Below are positions 52,765 to 63,543 of a stretch of 64,000 bases of DNA, one piece after another (position 1 is the first letter of the stretch; every line of letters begins with the position of its first letter). The notes under the pieces were generated by a model, which saw only the letters and a program-made list of their open reading frames with translations, was not told the origin of the DNA and did not search any database. This DNA is from an uncultured Clostridium sp. (lineage in GTDB: Bacteria; Bacillota; Clostridia; Lachnospirales; Lachnospiraceae): assembly GCA_934438135.1 (NCBI GenBank), contig CAKSBP010000007.1:1-64000 (forward strand), read 5' to 3'. A program made the position numbers and the translations under genes.

Positions 52765-54477
52765 ATGAAAAAGAAAAAGGTATTTTGTTTTTTCTGCTTT
52801 TTTATGTTTCTGGCACTGCTTTTTAGTGGGTGCCAGAAACAGGAAAAAAAGAAAGACAATATGAAAGCTATAGTCAGTGAAATAACATCGACACCGAATA
52901 GCAGCAGATATTCTGATATGGAATATTTGTCAGATACAGAGCAGAAAAAGCTTTCTGTACAGACATTATCAGAGAAAGATAGAATTTATAAAATTCACTT
53001 GTATGAAGAGGAAATAGAAGATACTTACGTGCTTTATGTAGCACTGCCGGGAAAGCTTGATAGGAAAAGAGAATATCCGGTTGTATATTTACTTGGAGCG
53101 AAGCCGCTTCTTTCTGATATTCGGATGCTTCAGAATAAAGAAGGAAATTCAGTAGAAAAAATTTATGTGGCAGTTACTTATCCGGATTATGTTAAGACAA
53201 AAGAAAGGCAACAGAGAGATTTTGTCGAAAATAAAGAGAAATTTTATCGTATGATTACGGACAAAATCATGCCGCTGATAGAAACCCTATACCAGGGAGA
53301 TTTAACACAATCAACGTTATGTGCGGAAGGAAAGGCTGCTTCTTACATAAGCGAATATGGAATTTTTGATGATGGATTTAAATTTAAACATTATATTTTG
53401 GTTAGTCCGGATTACAAGCATTCTGCTTATAAAGGGAGCGTTCTTTTCAAAGAGGAAGATTATGCAGAACATGAAGTCGAATTGAAAACGTCGGTTTATT
53501 TTTATATTGGCAAAGATTCTGACGAAACAGAAAATTCTATTTATACGAAGAATTTTGCTTCGGCTGTGCAGAAACATAACTTTACTGGATGCTCGGTATC
53601 TTATGAAGAAATAGACGGATATGGAAGTTCCACGGTCTGGTTTCCAGCGATAACGGAGGCCATGTATGAAATTTATGGGGAATCAGTTTCAGCACAGGAA
53701 AGTGCTGTTGATTTTAGTCCCAAGTTTGAAGAGGAATTGCCTGGATGGAAATACAGCAAAATGGGGATGTCTGTAAATGAAACAATCTGGGAGGATGACT
53801 GTCAGGCTTGCAATCTGGTTTCTGGACAAAACTACCAAATTCAAGTGTTCTATAATAATGGCTATAGTGCGGCATCATCTCAGAATCTGATTATTCTTCC
53901 TTATACAGAACTGACAGCAGAAGAAATCGGCAGTCTTCTGGAAAAACAGAATTTAAATGGACGGGTACTGATTATGACCATAAAAGGAACGGAGATAGAT
54001 GATGAAAATCAGGATATGAAACAGAATCCAGAAACTTTTCTTTCTTTTTTATGTACACAGGTACTTGGAAAGCTGAAGTCAGGAATGGAATTAAGTTTTG
54101 ATAAGATTTCCATTGCAGGTGGACATGCGGAAGGATATTTTTCTCTCTATGCATATTTTCATCAGGATACGATTTGTCATGGTAGAATCAATCAGTTTAT
54201 TTCCTGGTACCCAGAACTGACATATGTGACAGAGAATAAAACGATTGCAGCATGGAAAAATTTCTGGAAGGAACGTGGTGGTGATGAGGAAAGAAATAGT
54301 CATCTTACTATCTATCTGGAGAAGCTGGGGAAGAAAAATAAAAATAAGAAATACAGAAGGATGCTTCAAAGTCTGAAAAGAGAGGCTGAAGAAAACTGCA
54401 GTATAAGTCTAGAACAGAAGACTGAAAAAAGAGTAGAATATCAGAAACTGCTCTTGAAAATTGTGAAAAATGATTAA
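52765..54477 (+). CDS. lipoprotein with two degenerate esterase-like (alpha/beta hydrolase) halves
   Basis: A 570-residue surface lipoprotein with signal MKKKKVFCFFCFFMFL and lipidated Cys23. The first half (about 85-310) resembles Fes/esterase-D type hydrolases (YPVVYLLGAKPLL), but the nucleophile elbow reads CAEGKAAS, without Ser. The second half (about 330-500) has IAGGHAEGYFSLY, where the usual serine is His454. Both active sites therefore look lost and the protein may bind rather than cut its ligand. It is followed 70 bp later by a sensor kinase and regulator, and could feed a signal to that sensor. No close family is recognised. Confidence 0.7.
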   Translation: MKKKKVFCFFCFFMFLALLFSGCQKQEKKKDNMKAIVSEITSTPNSSRYSDMEYLSDTEQKKLSVQTLSEKDRIYKIHLYEEEIEDTYVLYVALPGKLDRKREYPVVYLLGAKPLLSDIRMLQNKEGNSVEKIYVAVTYPDYVKTKERQQRDFVENKEKFYRMITDKIMPLIETLYQGDLTQSTLCAEGKAASYISEYGIFDDGFKFKHYILVSPDYKHSAYKGSVLFKEEDYAEHEVELKTSVYFYIGKDSDETENSIYTKNFASAVQKHNFTGCSVSYEEIDGYGSSTVWFPAITEAMYEIYGESVSAQESAVDFSPKFEEELPGWKYSKMGMSVNETIWEDDCQACNLVSGQNYQIQVFYNNGYSAASSQNLIILPYTELTAEEIGSLLEKQNLNGRVLIMTIKGTEIDDENQDMKQNPETFLSFLCTQVLGKLKSGMELSFDKISIAGGHAEGYFSLYAYFHQDTICHGRINQFISWYPELTYVTENKTIAAWKNFWKERGGDEERNSHLTIYLEKLGKKNKNKKYRRMLQSLKREAEENCSISLEQKTEKRVEYQKLLLKIVKND

Positions 54478-54488
54478 TATGACACTGT

Positions 54489-54517
54489 TTGACACAAAAA
54501 TCCATAGTAAGTATAAT
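54489..54517 (+). promoter_or_regulatory. consensus promoter of the second two-component operon
   Basis: TTGACA (54489-54494), 17 bp, TATAAT (54512-54517). Transcription would begin near 54524, so the kinase start at 54548 is more likely than the ATG at 54530. Confidence 0.85.
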
Positions 54518-54547
54518 GAAAACAAGTGAATGGATGGTGGAAAGAAC

Positions 54548-56359
54548 ATGAAAAAGGAACCAAAGAAGAAAAAGTGGTTTTCCTTTAAGAAAAAGAAACT
54601 AAAAAACAAATTTATGCTTCTATACCTTGTTGCTGTAATCATTCCAGCAGTTCTTATGGACAGTATTCTGGTCTATAAAATTAATATATACGAGCAGCGG
54701 GAACAGAAAAGCCAGCTGGAAATTTCAGAAAATGAAGTGATCAGTCGTTTTACATCGGTAGTTCAAAGATGTGTACAGATGACGTATAATACTGGAAAAG
54801 ATGAGGAACTTAGAAACTTTATTTTCAAGCAGTATCCTGATAAAATCCAGTATTTGTCTGAGTATAGAAAGTTTACCCGTTACAGCTGCCTAAACTATTA
54901 CCGCTATAATACAGACATTAAACAGATACAGATTTATGTGGACAATGATACGATTTGTGATACGGATGAAATCTGTCAGTTGACGGATGACGTGGAGAAA
55001 AAGTGGTGGTATCGGAAATTTGCTGCATCAGAAGCAGATTTATACATATTTGAAGATTTGTCCCGTAATGGAGGTTCCCAGACGAATCCATATGCAGGAA
55101 CAATCAGCATGGTTCGAAGAATACGGCAGGAAGATGGAACGGGTAAAGCAGTTATGCTGATTGATTTAAATTATGAACAATTGAATCGTTATCTTATGAA
55201 TAACAGCAGCAGTGAAGATATTTATCTTTGTAATAACAACCGGATTTTGTTTTCAAATAATAAATCCGTTTTTGAACAAGGGAGTACACCGGTCATTGAA
55301 TCGGTTACATCAGGAGGAAACTGGGTAAAGAATAGAATACCTTTGGATGGACAGACTTGGACAGTGGTTATGAAGTCCAGTAAACTGCCTCTTTGGGATA
55401 CGATTCTTTCATCAAAGCAGATTTTTCTTGTATTACTGATTATTAATTTAATCTTTCCAAGCTTTGTTATTCAGGGAATTGTGAAATCTGTTGTAGGGCG
55501 TCTTCATACGCTGGATGAGCACTTTGGAAGTCTGGAAAAAGAAGAATTTAAATTTATTGAAGAGAAACCCGATGGGGATGAAATCGATCAGCTGTTCCGC
55601 CATTACAACCAGACGGTAGAACGGATTAAGAAGCTGATTGAAACGATTATCCGGAAAAATAATCAGCAGCATCTATCAGAAGTATCTAAGAAGCAGGCAG
55701 AACTGAATGCTTTGAATACTCAGGTAAATCCACATTTTATGTACAATACGCTGGAATGCATCTGTATGAGAAGCATGATTAAAGGGGAAAAGGAAACGGC
55801 AAATGTGGTCCGGAGTCTGTCTGCACTTTTAAGACAGATGTCAAAATGGAATAAAGATGCACTGCCGGTGGAAGAGGAAATGGATCTGGTAGAAAAGTAT
55901 TTAACCATACAAAAATATCGTTTTGACGATCGGCTTTCCTATGAACTGGAAATGGCAGAAAACTGTAAAGGGCTGATTATTCCGAAACTTACGCTGGTTT
56001 CTTTTGTAGAGAATGCATGTGTGCATGGGATTGAAGAAAGTGTAGATGGAGGAACTATTTCTGTCCGTGTTATTGAGGATGGAGAAGATATTCAGATTAT
56101 CATCAAGGATACTGGAGACGGCATGACGCCGGAAAAGCAGAAGGAACTTATGGATAAGCTGGAAAAGGCAGATATTAATGTTTTATACAATTCAAAAAGT
56201 ACAGGAATTCTGAATGCTTATATTCGTTTAAAAATGCATTTTCCGGATGAACTGGAATTTCATCTGGAAAGCACGAAAAATGTTGGAACGTGTATTACGA
56301 TTTGGTTGAAACATGTTTTAGCAGGGGTAAGGGAGGAAAATGAATGTACCAGGTTTTAA
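54548..56359 (+). CDS. YesM-type sensor histidine kinase
   Basis: A 603-residue membrane kinase. A very basic cytoplasmic start (KKEPKKKKWFSFKKKKLKNK) precedes the first helix (about 24-44). An extracellular sensor follows to about residue 285, then a second helix, a linker and the kinase core. The phosphate acceptor is His396 in NPHFMYNTLE; ATP-binding motifs are FVENACVHG and DTGDGMTPEK. The gene overlaps its regulator by 16 bp. The preceding lipoprotein gene may supply its signal or ligand. Confidence 0.92.
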   Translation: MKKEPKKKKWFSFKKKKLKNKFMLLYLVAVIIPAVLMDSILVYKINIYEQREQKSQLEISENEVISRFTSVVQRCVQMTYNTGKDEELRNFIFKQYPDKIQYLSEYRKFTRYSCLNYYRYNTDIKQIQIYVDNDTICDTDEICQLTDDVEKKWWYRKFAASEADLYIFEDLSRNGGSQTNPYAGTISMVRRIRQEDGTGKAVMLIDLNYEQLNRYLMNNSSSEDIYLCNNNRILFSNNKSVFEQGSTPVIESVTSGGNWVKNRIPLDGQTWTVVMKSSKLPLWDTILSSKQIFLVLLIINLIFPSFVIQGIVKSVVGRLHTLDEHFGSLEKEEFKFIEEKPDGDEIDQLFRHYNQTVERIKKLIETIIRKNNQQHLSEVSKKQAELNALNTQVNPHFMYNTLECICMRSMIKGEKETANVVRSLSALLRQMSKWNKDALPVEEEMDLVEKYLTIQKYRFDDRLSYELEMAENCKGLIIPKLTLVSFVENACVHGIEESVDGGTISVRVIEDGEDIQIIIKDTGDGMTPEKQKELMDKLEKADINVLYNSKSTGILNAYIRLKMHFPDELEFHLESTKNVGTCITIWLKHVLAGVREENECTRF

Positions 56360-57558
56360 TTGTTGATGATGAACCATTTATGAGACAGGGACTTAAGGTG
56401 ATTATTGATTGGGAGAGTTATGGATTTACTATTGCAGATGAGGCAAAGAATGGATTGGATGCATATGAATTACTGAAAAAGAAAAAATATGATTTATTGA
56501 TTCTGGATATTAAAATGCCAGGAATGACTGGACTGGAATTGGCAGCAAAAATCCGGACAACGATTTCCAAACGCCTAAAAATTGTTCTGCTTAGTGGCTA
56601 TAGTGAGTTTTCTTATGCAACAGAAGCAATGAAATATAATATTGGGAATTATTTACTGAAGCCGATTCAACCGGATGAACTGGTTAAAGTGCTCAAAGAA
56701 GTAAAAACAGATTTGGAGCGTTTTAAAAAAGCGGATGAAATGCGGAAAGCAACAGCATCGGTTGTTGGAAGCAATTATCTTCGGGAAACGCTTGCAGGCA
56801 GGAAGAGTGAGCAGGTATCAAAGGGGCTGGAGCGGGCATTCCGTAATCAGAGTGCCCTTCATTATCTACATATTGAAATATATCAAAATGATGAAAATTT
56901 CAAGAAACTGACGGATGATGAACAAAGCAGTCTGTTTTGGAAGCTTTACGATAAACTAACAGAATATATGGGTGATTTTAGAGGAAACTGTATCTGTAAT
57001 GTTGGGAAAAACCAGCAGTTTGAAATAGGAATTATTATATCAGAACAGGTGCTTAAGAAGAAGGAATGTGCCACAGTGTCTCAGCTGGAACAGAATCTGG
57101 AAAAGGTTGCTTCGTCAGAATTTTCCTATACATTAAGTTTTTATATGGGAGAAGAAGTGGAGTCCATAAAAGACATTTTAACATCATATTTGTCCTCTAT
57201 GGATAAAAAGGCAGGGGAAAGCAGTGCTCATGATGTAGAGCTGCTTTCGAAAATTGAACGGGAACTTCGTACAAATTATCAGGAGAATTTAAGCCTGAAG
57301 GAATTGAGTGAAAAATATTATATTAACAGTGCTTATCTTGGACAGTTGTTTAAAAAGAAATATGGTATTTATTTTAAGGATTATTTGAATTTAATTCGGG
57401 TAGAGCGGGCGAAAGAACTGCTTCTTTCTTCAAATGAAAAGGTTTATAAGATTTCAGAACTGGTTGGTTATAACAATGTTGACTATTTTATTAATAAGTT
57501 TACGAAGCTTGTGGGAATTACGCCTAGCAGATATCGGAATCAGAATGTAAAGAAATAA
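56344..57558 (+). CDS. YesN-type response regulator with AraC DNA-binding domain
   Basis: A 404-residue regulator: receiver domain (1-125, Asp55 in ILDIKMPGMTG), a middle domain of unknown function (about 150-285) and a C-terminal AraC double HTH (from about 300: LKELSEKYYINSAYLGQLFK, ISELVGYNNVDYFINKF). This is the standard length for YesN, unlike the short regulator at 13048. Its target genes are not evident; the secreted proteins just downstream are possible targets. Confidence 0.93.
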   Translation: MYQVLIVDDEPFMRQGLKVIIDWESYGFTIADEAKNGLDAYELLKKKKYDLLILDIKMPGMTGLELAAKIRTTISKRLKIVLLSGYSEFSYATEAMKYNIGNYLLKPIQPDELVKVLKEVKTDLERFKKADEMRKATASVVGSNYLRETLAGRKSEQVSKGLERAFRNQSALHYLHIEIYQNDENFKKLTDDEQSSLFWKLYDKLTEYMGDFRGNCICNVGKNQQFEIGIIISEQVLKKKECATVSQLEQNLEKVASSEFSYTLSFYMGEEVESIKDILTSYLSSMDKKAGESSAHDVELLSKIERELRTNYQENLSLKELSEKYYINSAYLGQLFKKKYGIYFKDYLNLIRVERAKELLLSSNEKVYKISELVGYNNVDYFINKFTKLVGITPSRYRNQNVKK

Positions 57559-57570
57559 TATGTTGTGAAG

Positions 57571-57600
57571 GAGCCAGAAAAAAACTTTCTGGTTCTTTTT
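57571..57600 (+). terminator. terminator after the second two-component operon
   Basis: GAGCCAGAAA (57571-57580) pairs with TTTCTGGTTC (57586-57595) with one G-T pair, followed by five T. Confidence 0.83.
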
Positions 57601-57655
57601 GTCTGCTTAGCATGGGAAAATTTAAAAGTATAAGATTTCTTCGATGAAAAACAGG

Positions 57656-57684
57656 TTGTATTTTGCAAAATCATATGGTAAAAT
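57656..57684 (+). promoter_or_regulatory. candidate promoter of the tandem secreted-protein genes
   Basis: TTGTAT (57656-57661), 17 bp, TAAAAT (57679-57684) with an extended -10 TG. The leader would be about 100 nt. Confidence 0.5.
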
Positions 57685-57790
57685 CATTCTATCACTTCCT
57701 GAATTATCTATTTTTCACATTCTATTTACGCCTGTTCTGGCATGTGGCTAATCCATAAAATACAGGAAAATAAAATCATAGGAGATTATA

Positions 57791-59014
57791 ATGAAAAGAA
57801 AATTACTTTTATTTATGCTGGCGATCTGCCTTTTTATAGGACAGATTCATGTATGTCAGCCTGTTTCAGCAGAAACTTACTTGAAAGAAAAAGATTTTTT
57901 AAACCTTCTTTTGGAGAAAATGGAATGGAATGATATGGGGGATAGTGTAGATACTTATGAACTGGCTTTGGCAAAAAAGATAATCACTAAGTCAGATAAG
58001 GCACAGTTTAATAAGGCATTAACAAGGCAGCGTGCAGCTCTTTATTTATCAAGAGCAGATATTGCTGCAAATGGAAATACATATGATAAGACATTATATA
58101 AAAAAATTGTTTCTGGTGGCAGGATTTCGGATTTAAAAGCAGTTTCTTCTTCCTGCCGGACTTCTGTCGTTAAAATGTATGAAAAGGGAATTATGATAGG
58201 GGATTCTAACGGAGCGTATAGTCAAAACCGGAAGTTTTCACCTGATACAAAAGTTACGCTATCCTTGGCAAAGAACTGTCTGATACGTTTAAAAACAGTA
58301 AGTAAACGGAAACAGATAAGTCCGGATGGACAATTGCTCAGGACAACTAATCTTCCACATAATGCAAAAAGTTACCCATACATTCTGCAGAGTTTTCCAA
58401 ATAGCTTTTATCAGGCAAAGTTTGAATACCAGATTACGAAGTACAATTATACGCCGGTAAGACTGATAGATTATGCAAGTCCTGTGGATATTGGAAAAAT
58501 GGTGTTTGCTTATAATGGAACCAGAATGCAGACAGTGCTGGATAATCATTTGGATGATTGGTGTAAAACCGTGAAGAAGAATATACAGACACGTTTTAAT
58601 GTAAATTACAAAACAGTAAATGCAAGCTGGGTGAATAAGCTGAGAAGTACATATTATGTGTTTGATGGGGATGCAGTGGCAAACAGCAGGCAGACGGAAG
58701 ATATCAAGGATTATGTGAAACGGATGAAAGCGAATAAGGTGGTGATAAAGACAGAGAAGGTCGTCGTGGAGAGGTCGACGGTGTATAGTTCTGGTACAAT
58801 CTATATTCGTGTTTATGTTAAATTTAAAGTAAAAGAATGCAATAGCTTGAGTAACTTAAACAATGTAATTTACAATGATGGAATCAGTATTAAAAACCTT
58901 AAGAAGAATACTTGGAAAGAGTGTTATTTTGATATTGGTGTTGGAACGTGTAATGGGTATAGTTTGGGGGAGGATTATGCAATATTAGATAATACTATAA
59001 TAAATATAAAATAG
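57791..59014 (+). CDS. secreted protein with a degenerate SLH-like region
   Basis: A 407-residue protein of unknown function with a signal peptide ending near AETYL (about residue 28). Residues 50-175 resemble S-layer homology repeats: short helices followed by GIMIGDSNGAYSQNRKFSPD and a TLSLAKNCLIRL helix. That suggests attachment to the cell wall. The rest (180-407) has no recognisable fold and is rich in Tyr, Lys and Val. It is followed 11 bp later by the gene with the in-frame stop, so the two are probably cotranscribed and work together. Confidence 0.7.
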   Translation: MKRKLLLFMLAICLFIGQIHVCQPVSAETYLKEKDFLNLLLEKMEWNDMGDSVDTYELALAKKIITKSDKAQFNKALTRQRAALYLSRADIAANGNTYDKTLYKKIVSGGRISDLKAVSSSCRTSVVKMYEKGIMIGDSNGAYSQNRKFSPDTKVTLSLAKNCLIRLKTVSKRKQISPDGQLLRTTNLPHNAKSYPYILQSFPNSFYQAKFEYQITKYNYTPVRLIDYASPVDIGKMVFAYNGTRMQTVLDNHLDDWCKTVKKNIQTRFNVNYKTVNASWVNKLRSTYYVFDGDAVANSRQTEDIKDYVKRMKANKVVIKTEKVVVERSTVYSSGTIYIRVYVKFKVKECNSLSNLNNVIYNDGISIKNLKKNTWKECYFDIGVGTCNGYSLGEDYAILDNTIINIK

Positions 59015-59025
59015 GGGGAATGTAA

Positions 59026-62000
59026 ATGAAGAGAATTTTATGAACTTTATTATCACTTTTTTTCCTTTTAATTAGTGTATTGGAAAATAATACTTATATT
59101 AAAGCACAAAATTCTGCAATAGTTTTTATTAATGGAAGTATTACATTTAAAACATCGGATACGCAAGCAACTACAGGAATTAAATGGAAAACCGTTGGCT
59201 TTACAATAACAAGGGTTCCATGTTTATCTGCAAGTACTAATAATGGAGGATATCCTATAAAATATAAGCATGCAATGATTTTATTAAGGGATGAGTGGGT
59301 AACAAGTAGTCAATATGATGGAATAGTGAAAATGACCTTCACCATCCCAAAATCCGTTGTAAGCTCCGCACTTGTCAAAGCTGGAATGAGTGACCTGAAA
59401 AGTAATGATATCATATATTTGCATGGTATTTTCCAGGTTACTCATAATGGAAAAAATTATGGAAGTAAGAAGTATGACCTTCCATCCATTACGAATGCAG
59501 AACATTGGGCAAATCCAGATGATTTTGAAGATCGATTTGATATTAAAGTCATTTATAAGGCGCCCAATGAACCTGTAGGTGTTCAGTATAAAACGTCATC
59601 TGGTGCAGTAATCGAAACGAATACCCTGCCAGAAAGCAAATGGGTTATACCAGGAAGTACAGTTTCTTTTGCATTAGATACAGAGAAAACGTATTCTGGT
59701 AAAAAATATCGCCTTTATAAAAGTTACATTCGCTATTATGGTTTACAAACAGCAATTCAGGGATATGGGCGAAATACTTTGAATGGGGATTCTCTGAGTG
59801 ATGTAATGAATCGAAATATCAGGCAGCGGGTTGGCGGAGTTCAGTTTGTTGGTATTATGAAAGAAGTGAAAGACCAAAGTTCGGAGACGGAAGGCAGTTA
59901 TCAAGTAAATCAGATGGAACCACTTCCGTATGGAGAAATTGCTGCAGATGCCAGAGGCAAGCCACAGTTTAATGTACAGGATGGAATACCAACTACTGAA
60001 AATTTATATATTAATGTATTTACTCAACGTTATCTACTTGCATATGAGTATGAAAAAATAACAGGAAAAAAACAATATACAGTAACAGTGAAACGGAATT
60101 ATAGTTTGTCATGGAAGGAAAATGGAAAACAGAAGACAGATACACAAAGTTTACAGAAGACAGTTACTATTACAAGAACTTATTCTTACTGGAAATTAAA
60201 GAAATTAGAATACTATAAAATAAAAGATGCAATCATTCAAAATGGTGCACTGCCAGGTGGTAAAAAGGTGATACGTCCACCAAATGGTATGGAACCATCT
60301 GCATTATATTTCATTTATAGTGAAAAAGAACATCTTAAAGAACCTTCTTATCAGAAGACAATTACACTGCCTTCTGAATCAATTCAAGGGGCGGATTCCT
60401 GCCCAGCTCTACCAGATGAAAATTTTGAAAGTTATGCAGATGAATCTATCGGAGAAATACAGGTAAAAAATGATATGTTTTCTTTTGATGGAAAAAATAT
60501 AACAACTGCCCAATGGAAAGAAAAGGAGACGGATAAACCATGTCTGACTTCAGAAGAAGTACCAGAGACAGAAAAAAATGATTTATATCAAAATGGCCTG
60601 ACTATTCCTGCTGAATTGGCAAATGGTATTTATGAAACAGATGGTATTGTTGAATATCAGGCTGTGGAATTATACCAGACAAGTCAGCCGCCTTTACTTA
60701 CCTTTGCTATTGATGAACTTTCTTCCGTTACTGTTCATACACCAGTAGTCTGTGAGGCCGAATTTTCCGATGCAAGGAAATATTGTCAGTTGATAAAGCC
60801 AGATAATTCTAAAAAACAACTGGTATTGGACCAATCGTTTCATATCAGCATTCCAACGGTAGGAGAGCATTTATATATTGATGGATATGGATACCGGGAT
60901 TATGAAAAATATACACAAAGCAGAGAGGTAAAGATACCATTTGATGTTTATCTTGGAACAGAGTGTATACCGGCGGGAACCTGGATTCCGTTTTCCTGCG
61001 ATACGATGACGTTTTATGTTCCAGTGTGGGTAAAAGAAAGAACCTATCAGATAGAGTGCCGAGCGTTTTCTATTAATGCAGCAGCTAATGATGGACTTTA
61101 CAGAGAGGAGGAAACAGCGAATCTAGATCGGGAACATTATACTGCCACCTGTAGCTTTGATGTACAGGTATCAGGAAGAGTTTATGGCATGAAACTGGTC
61201 GATATATCGGATTATCCATTGTGGAGAAGTGTGTTTCGGGAAGAAAACTCTCTACATCCGAATGGAACAGCATATTATTCAGGCATTGGAAATCAGAATG
61301 GCGAAAAAACAGGGGTAAAACCAATATTTACTTTCCCATTGCTTCCAGGCAGTCATCCAACTAATAAAGAGGCAGGAGCAGTTCATACAGGATTTGCATC
61401 TCGTTTTATTTTAACTACAGTAGGAGAGATGTATAACAAAAAGGATTATATACAGATTACGCCATCCTTTTTCTGGATTAGTAAAAATGGAAAAGAGAGA
61501 AAGGAAGTAGATGTTTACTATAGAGAAACGATTCATGGCATACAGAATATGCTGGTTAAGACGGGGAGTGCTCTAGATTTAACGAATATAAAGTATTTTT
61601 CCCTTGGAGATCCATATTTTTCAGTGCCAGAGGAGGAATTGACTGAAAAATCAATTCTTACAGGGAAAGATAAAGAGGAACTTTCTATTATTTCTTCTCC
61701 TATGTTTACATTTCATCATATTCTTCTTTCGGATAACTTCCGAACCTATTTAGGAAAGAAACATTGGACATTTCATAACCGCCCTAATTGGATAGCTCAA
61801 TCCGCAGTTTCGAAATCTGTTCAGAAATGGTATGGAGAATATTATCTTCCTAGCCAGATTTATGTTGTTGAAAAAGGATTTGATTTGGAAGGTTATTGGA
61901 AAAAGCATGGTGGGTTTACCTTAAGAGAATCCTGCTTTTTGAAAACAGGTTATCTTTTAGTACATTTTGATATAGAAACAATTCAAAATGAAACGCCATA

Positions 62001-62184
62001 TTTAAGCTATTCTAATACAGAAAATGAAATCTCTGGGTACTGTAATATGTGGAAAACAGAATTGTTTCAGAATAAGAAGACAGACAGCAGCCAGAATACC
62101 TTTTCTTTTCAAGAGGGAGATTATCTGCTGTATGATTTAGAAAAACGAGCTTCTTTAGATTATGCAGTCAGTGGAACGCATTAA
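59026..62184 (+). pseudogene. large secreted protein gene with an in-frame TGA in the signal peptide
   Basis: The ATG at 59026 follows a GGGGGAAT ribosome site, 11 bp after the preceding gene. It would encode MKRIL, a TGA stop at 59041-59043, then a hydrophobic TLLSLFFLLISVL segment, so the stop interrupts a clear signal peptide. The frame is then open for more than 1040 codons to 62184. TGG to TGA would be a one-base change. The protein is otherwise intact: beta-rich, many Tyr and Thr, no domain I can name. Without the signal peptide the only in-frame alternative start nearby is TTG at 59080. It may be a recent pseudogene, a phase-variable allele or a sequencing error. Confidence 0.65.
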
Positions 62185-62223
62185 TTTATAAAATTTAGTC
62201 TATGGAAAATATGAAAAATTATT

Positions 62224-62250
62224 TTGCCTGCTTTTGGTATGTGTTATACT
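62224..62250 (+). promoter_or_regulatory. promoter of sbcDC
   Basis: TTGCCT (62224-62229), 15 bp, TATACT (62245-62250), with an extended -10 (TGTTATACT) that compensates for the short spacer. Confidence 0.5.
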
Positions 62251-62301
62251 AACAAAGAGAAAAATTTGAATGAAAAATAAAGAAAGAAAAAGGTGAATTG
62301 T

Positions 62302-63543
62302 ATGAGACTATTGCATACAAGCGACTGGCATCTTGGAAAGAATCTGGAGGGACAGTCCAGACTTGCAGAACAGGAACAGTTTTTAAATGATTTTGTAGAT
62401 ATGGTAGAGGAAAAAAAAATAGATATGGTTATTATCGCCGGAGATATTTATGATACACCAAATCCTTCGGCAAAGGCAGAACAGCTTTTTTATGAGACAT
62501 TGGAAAAAATATCAAAGAATGGTGAACGTATTACTCTGGTTGTATCAGGAAATCATGATAGTCCGGACAGGCTGGTGGCAGCAGAACCATTGGCTAGACT
62601 ACACGGCATTATTATTGCTGGAACGCCAAAAACGATTGTACCAACCGGTAGGTATGGGAAGCAGGAGGTAATTGAATCTGGTGAAGGTTATTTGAAAATC
62701 CAGATAAATGGTGAAACAGCTACTGTACTGACGGTTCCATATCCAAGTGAAAAGCGTTTAAATGAAGTATTATATGAAGAATTTTCTGAGGAAGAGGAGA
62801 GACAAAAGACTTATAGTGAACGGGTAAAACTGCTTTTTTCCAGACTGGAACAGCAGTTTCAAGATGATACGGTAAATCTTGTCGTGTCCCATCTATTTGT
62901 AAATGGCTCAAAAGAGGCTGGTTCGGAACGCAGCATTTCCCTTGGCGGAAGTTATCTGGTAGATAGTTCCTGTTTTCCAGAAAAAGCACAGTATATTGCC
63001 TTGGGGCATGTACATCGTCCGCAGACGATTCCAGGAACAAAGAAAAGAGCTAGGTATTCTGGTTCCCCACTGCATTTTAATAAGCGGGAAGCTGGTTTTC
63101 AGAAAAAAGTTTTTGTAATAGATGTAAAAGCGGGAGAACCAGCTGAGATTTCAGAAATAGATTTAAAAACTTATAAGCCTATTGAAATCTGGAGGTGTAA
63201 TAATTACGCGGAAGCTTTAGAGAAATGTAAGGAAAATTCGGAGCGGGAGTGTTTTGTTTATTTGGAAATCAAGACAGATAGTTTTATTATGGAAGACCAG
63301 ATTAAGGAGCTTCGTGAGTGGAAGAAAGATATTTTGGAAATTCTTCCAGTAACGGAGTCAGATGAAGCAGATGTTTCTTTGGAAATGGATCGGAAGGAAC
63401 AGTCATTTGAAGAACTGTTTACGGAGTTTTATAAAAAAGAACGCGGTGTAGAACCAGAGGAAGAACTGGTTTCACTGCTGTTATCAATTGTTTCAGAAGA
63501 TGAGGTGGAGGAGAAGGATGCGGCCGATACAGTTAGAGATTAA
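62302..63543 (+). CDS. sbcD: exonuclease subunit SbcD (Mre11 family)
   Basis: A 413-residue nuclease of the SbcCD complex, which cuts DNA hairpins and double-strand ends. Metal-binding motifs are HTSDWHLGK, AGDIYDTPNPS, SGNHDSPDRL, VSHLFVNGS and LGHVHRPQ. The ATG at 62302 has AAGGTG upstream; a GTG 9 bases earlier is an unlikely alternative. It overlaps sbcC by 26 bp. Its usual substrate, long palindromes, exists in this window at 6585-6904. Confidence 0.96.
   Translation: MRLLHTSDWHLGKNLEGQSRLAEQEQFLNDFVDMVEEKKIDMVIIAGDIYDTPNPSAKAEQLFYETLEKISKNGERITLVVSGNHDSPDRLVAAEPLARLHGIIIAGTPKTIVPTGRYGKQEVIESGEGYLKIQINGETATVLTVPYPSEKRLNEVLYEEFSEEEERQKTYSERVKLLFSRLEQQFQDDTVNLVVSHLFVNGSKEAGSERSISLGGSYLVDSSCFPEKAQYIALGHVHRPQTIPGTKKRARYSGSPLHFNKREAGFQKKVFVIDVKAGEPAEISEIDLKTYKPIEIWRCNNYAEALEKCKENSERECFVYLEIKTDSFIMEDQIKELREWKKDILEILPVTESDEADVSLEMDRKEQSFEELFTEFYKKERGVEPEEELVSLLLSIVSEDEVEEKDAADTVRD

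Noticed and set aside
57791..59014. Clear S-layer protein
   Set aside because: The SLH-like stretch is degenerate and covers at most about two repeats, so I call it only SLH-like.
59026..59043. Selenocysteine at the TGA
   Set aside because: It lies in a signal peptide core with no Cys/redox context and no obvious SECIS hairpin directly after it.
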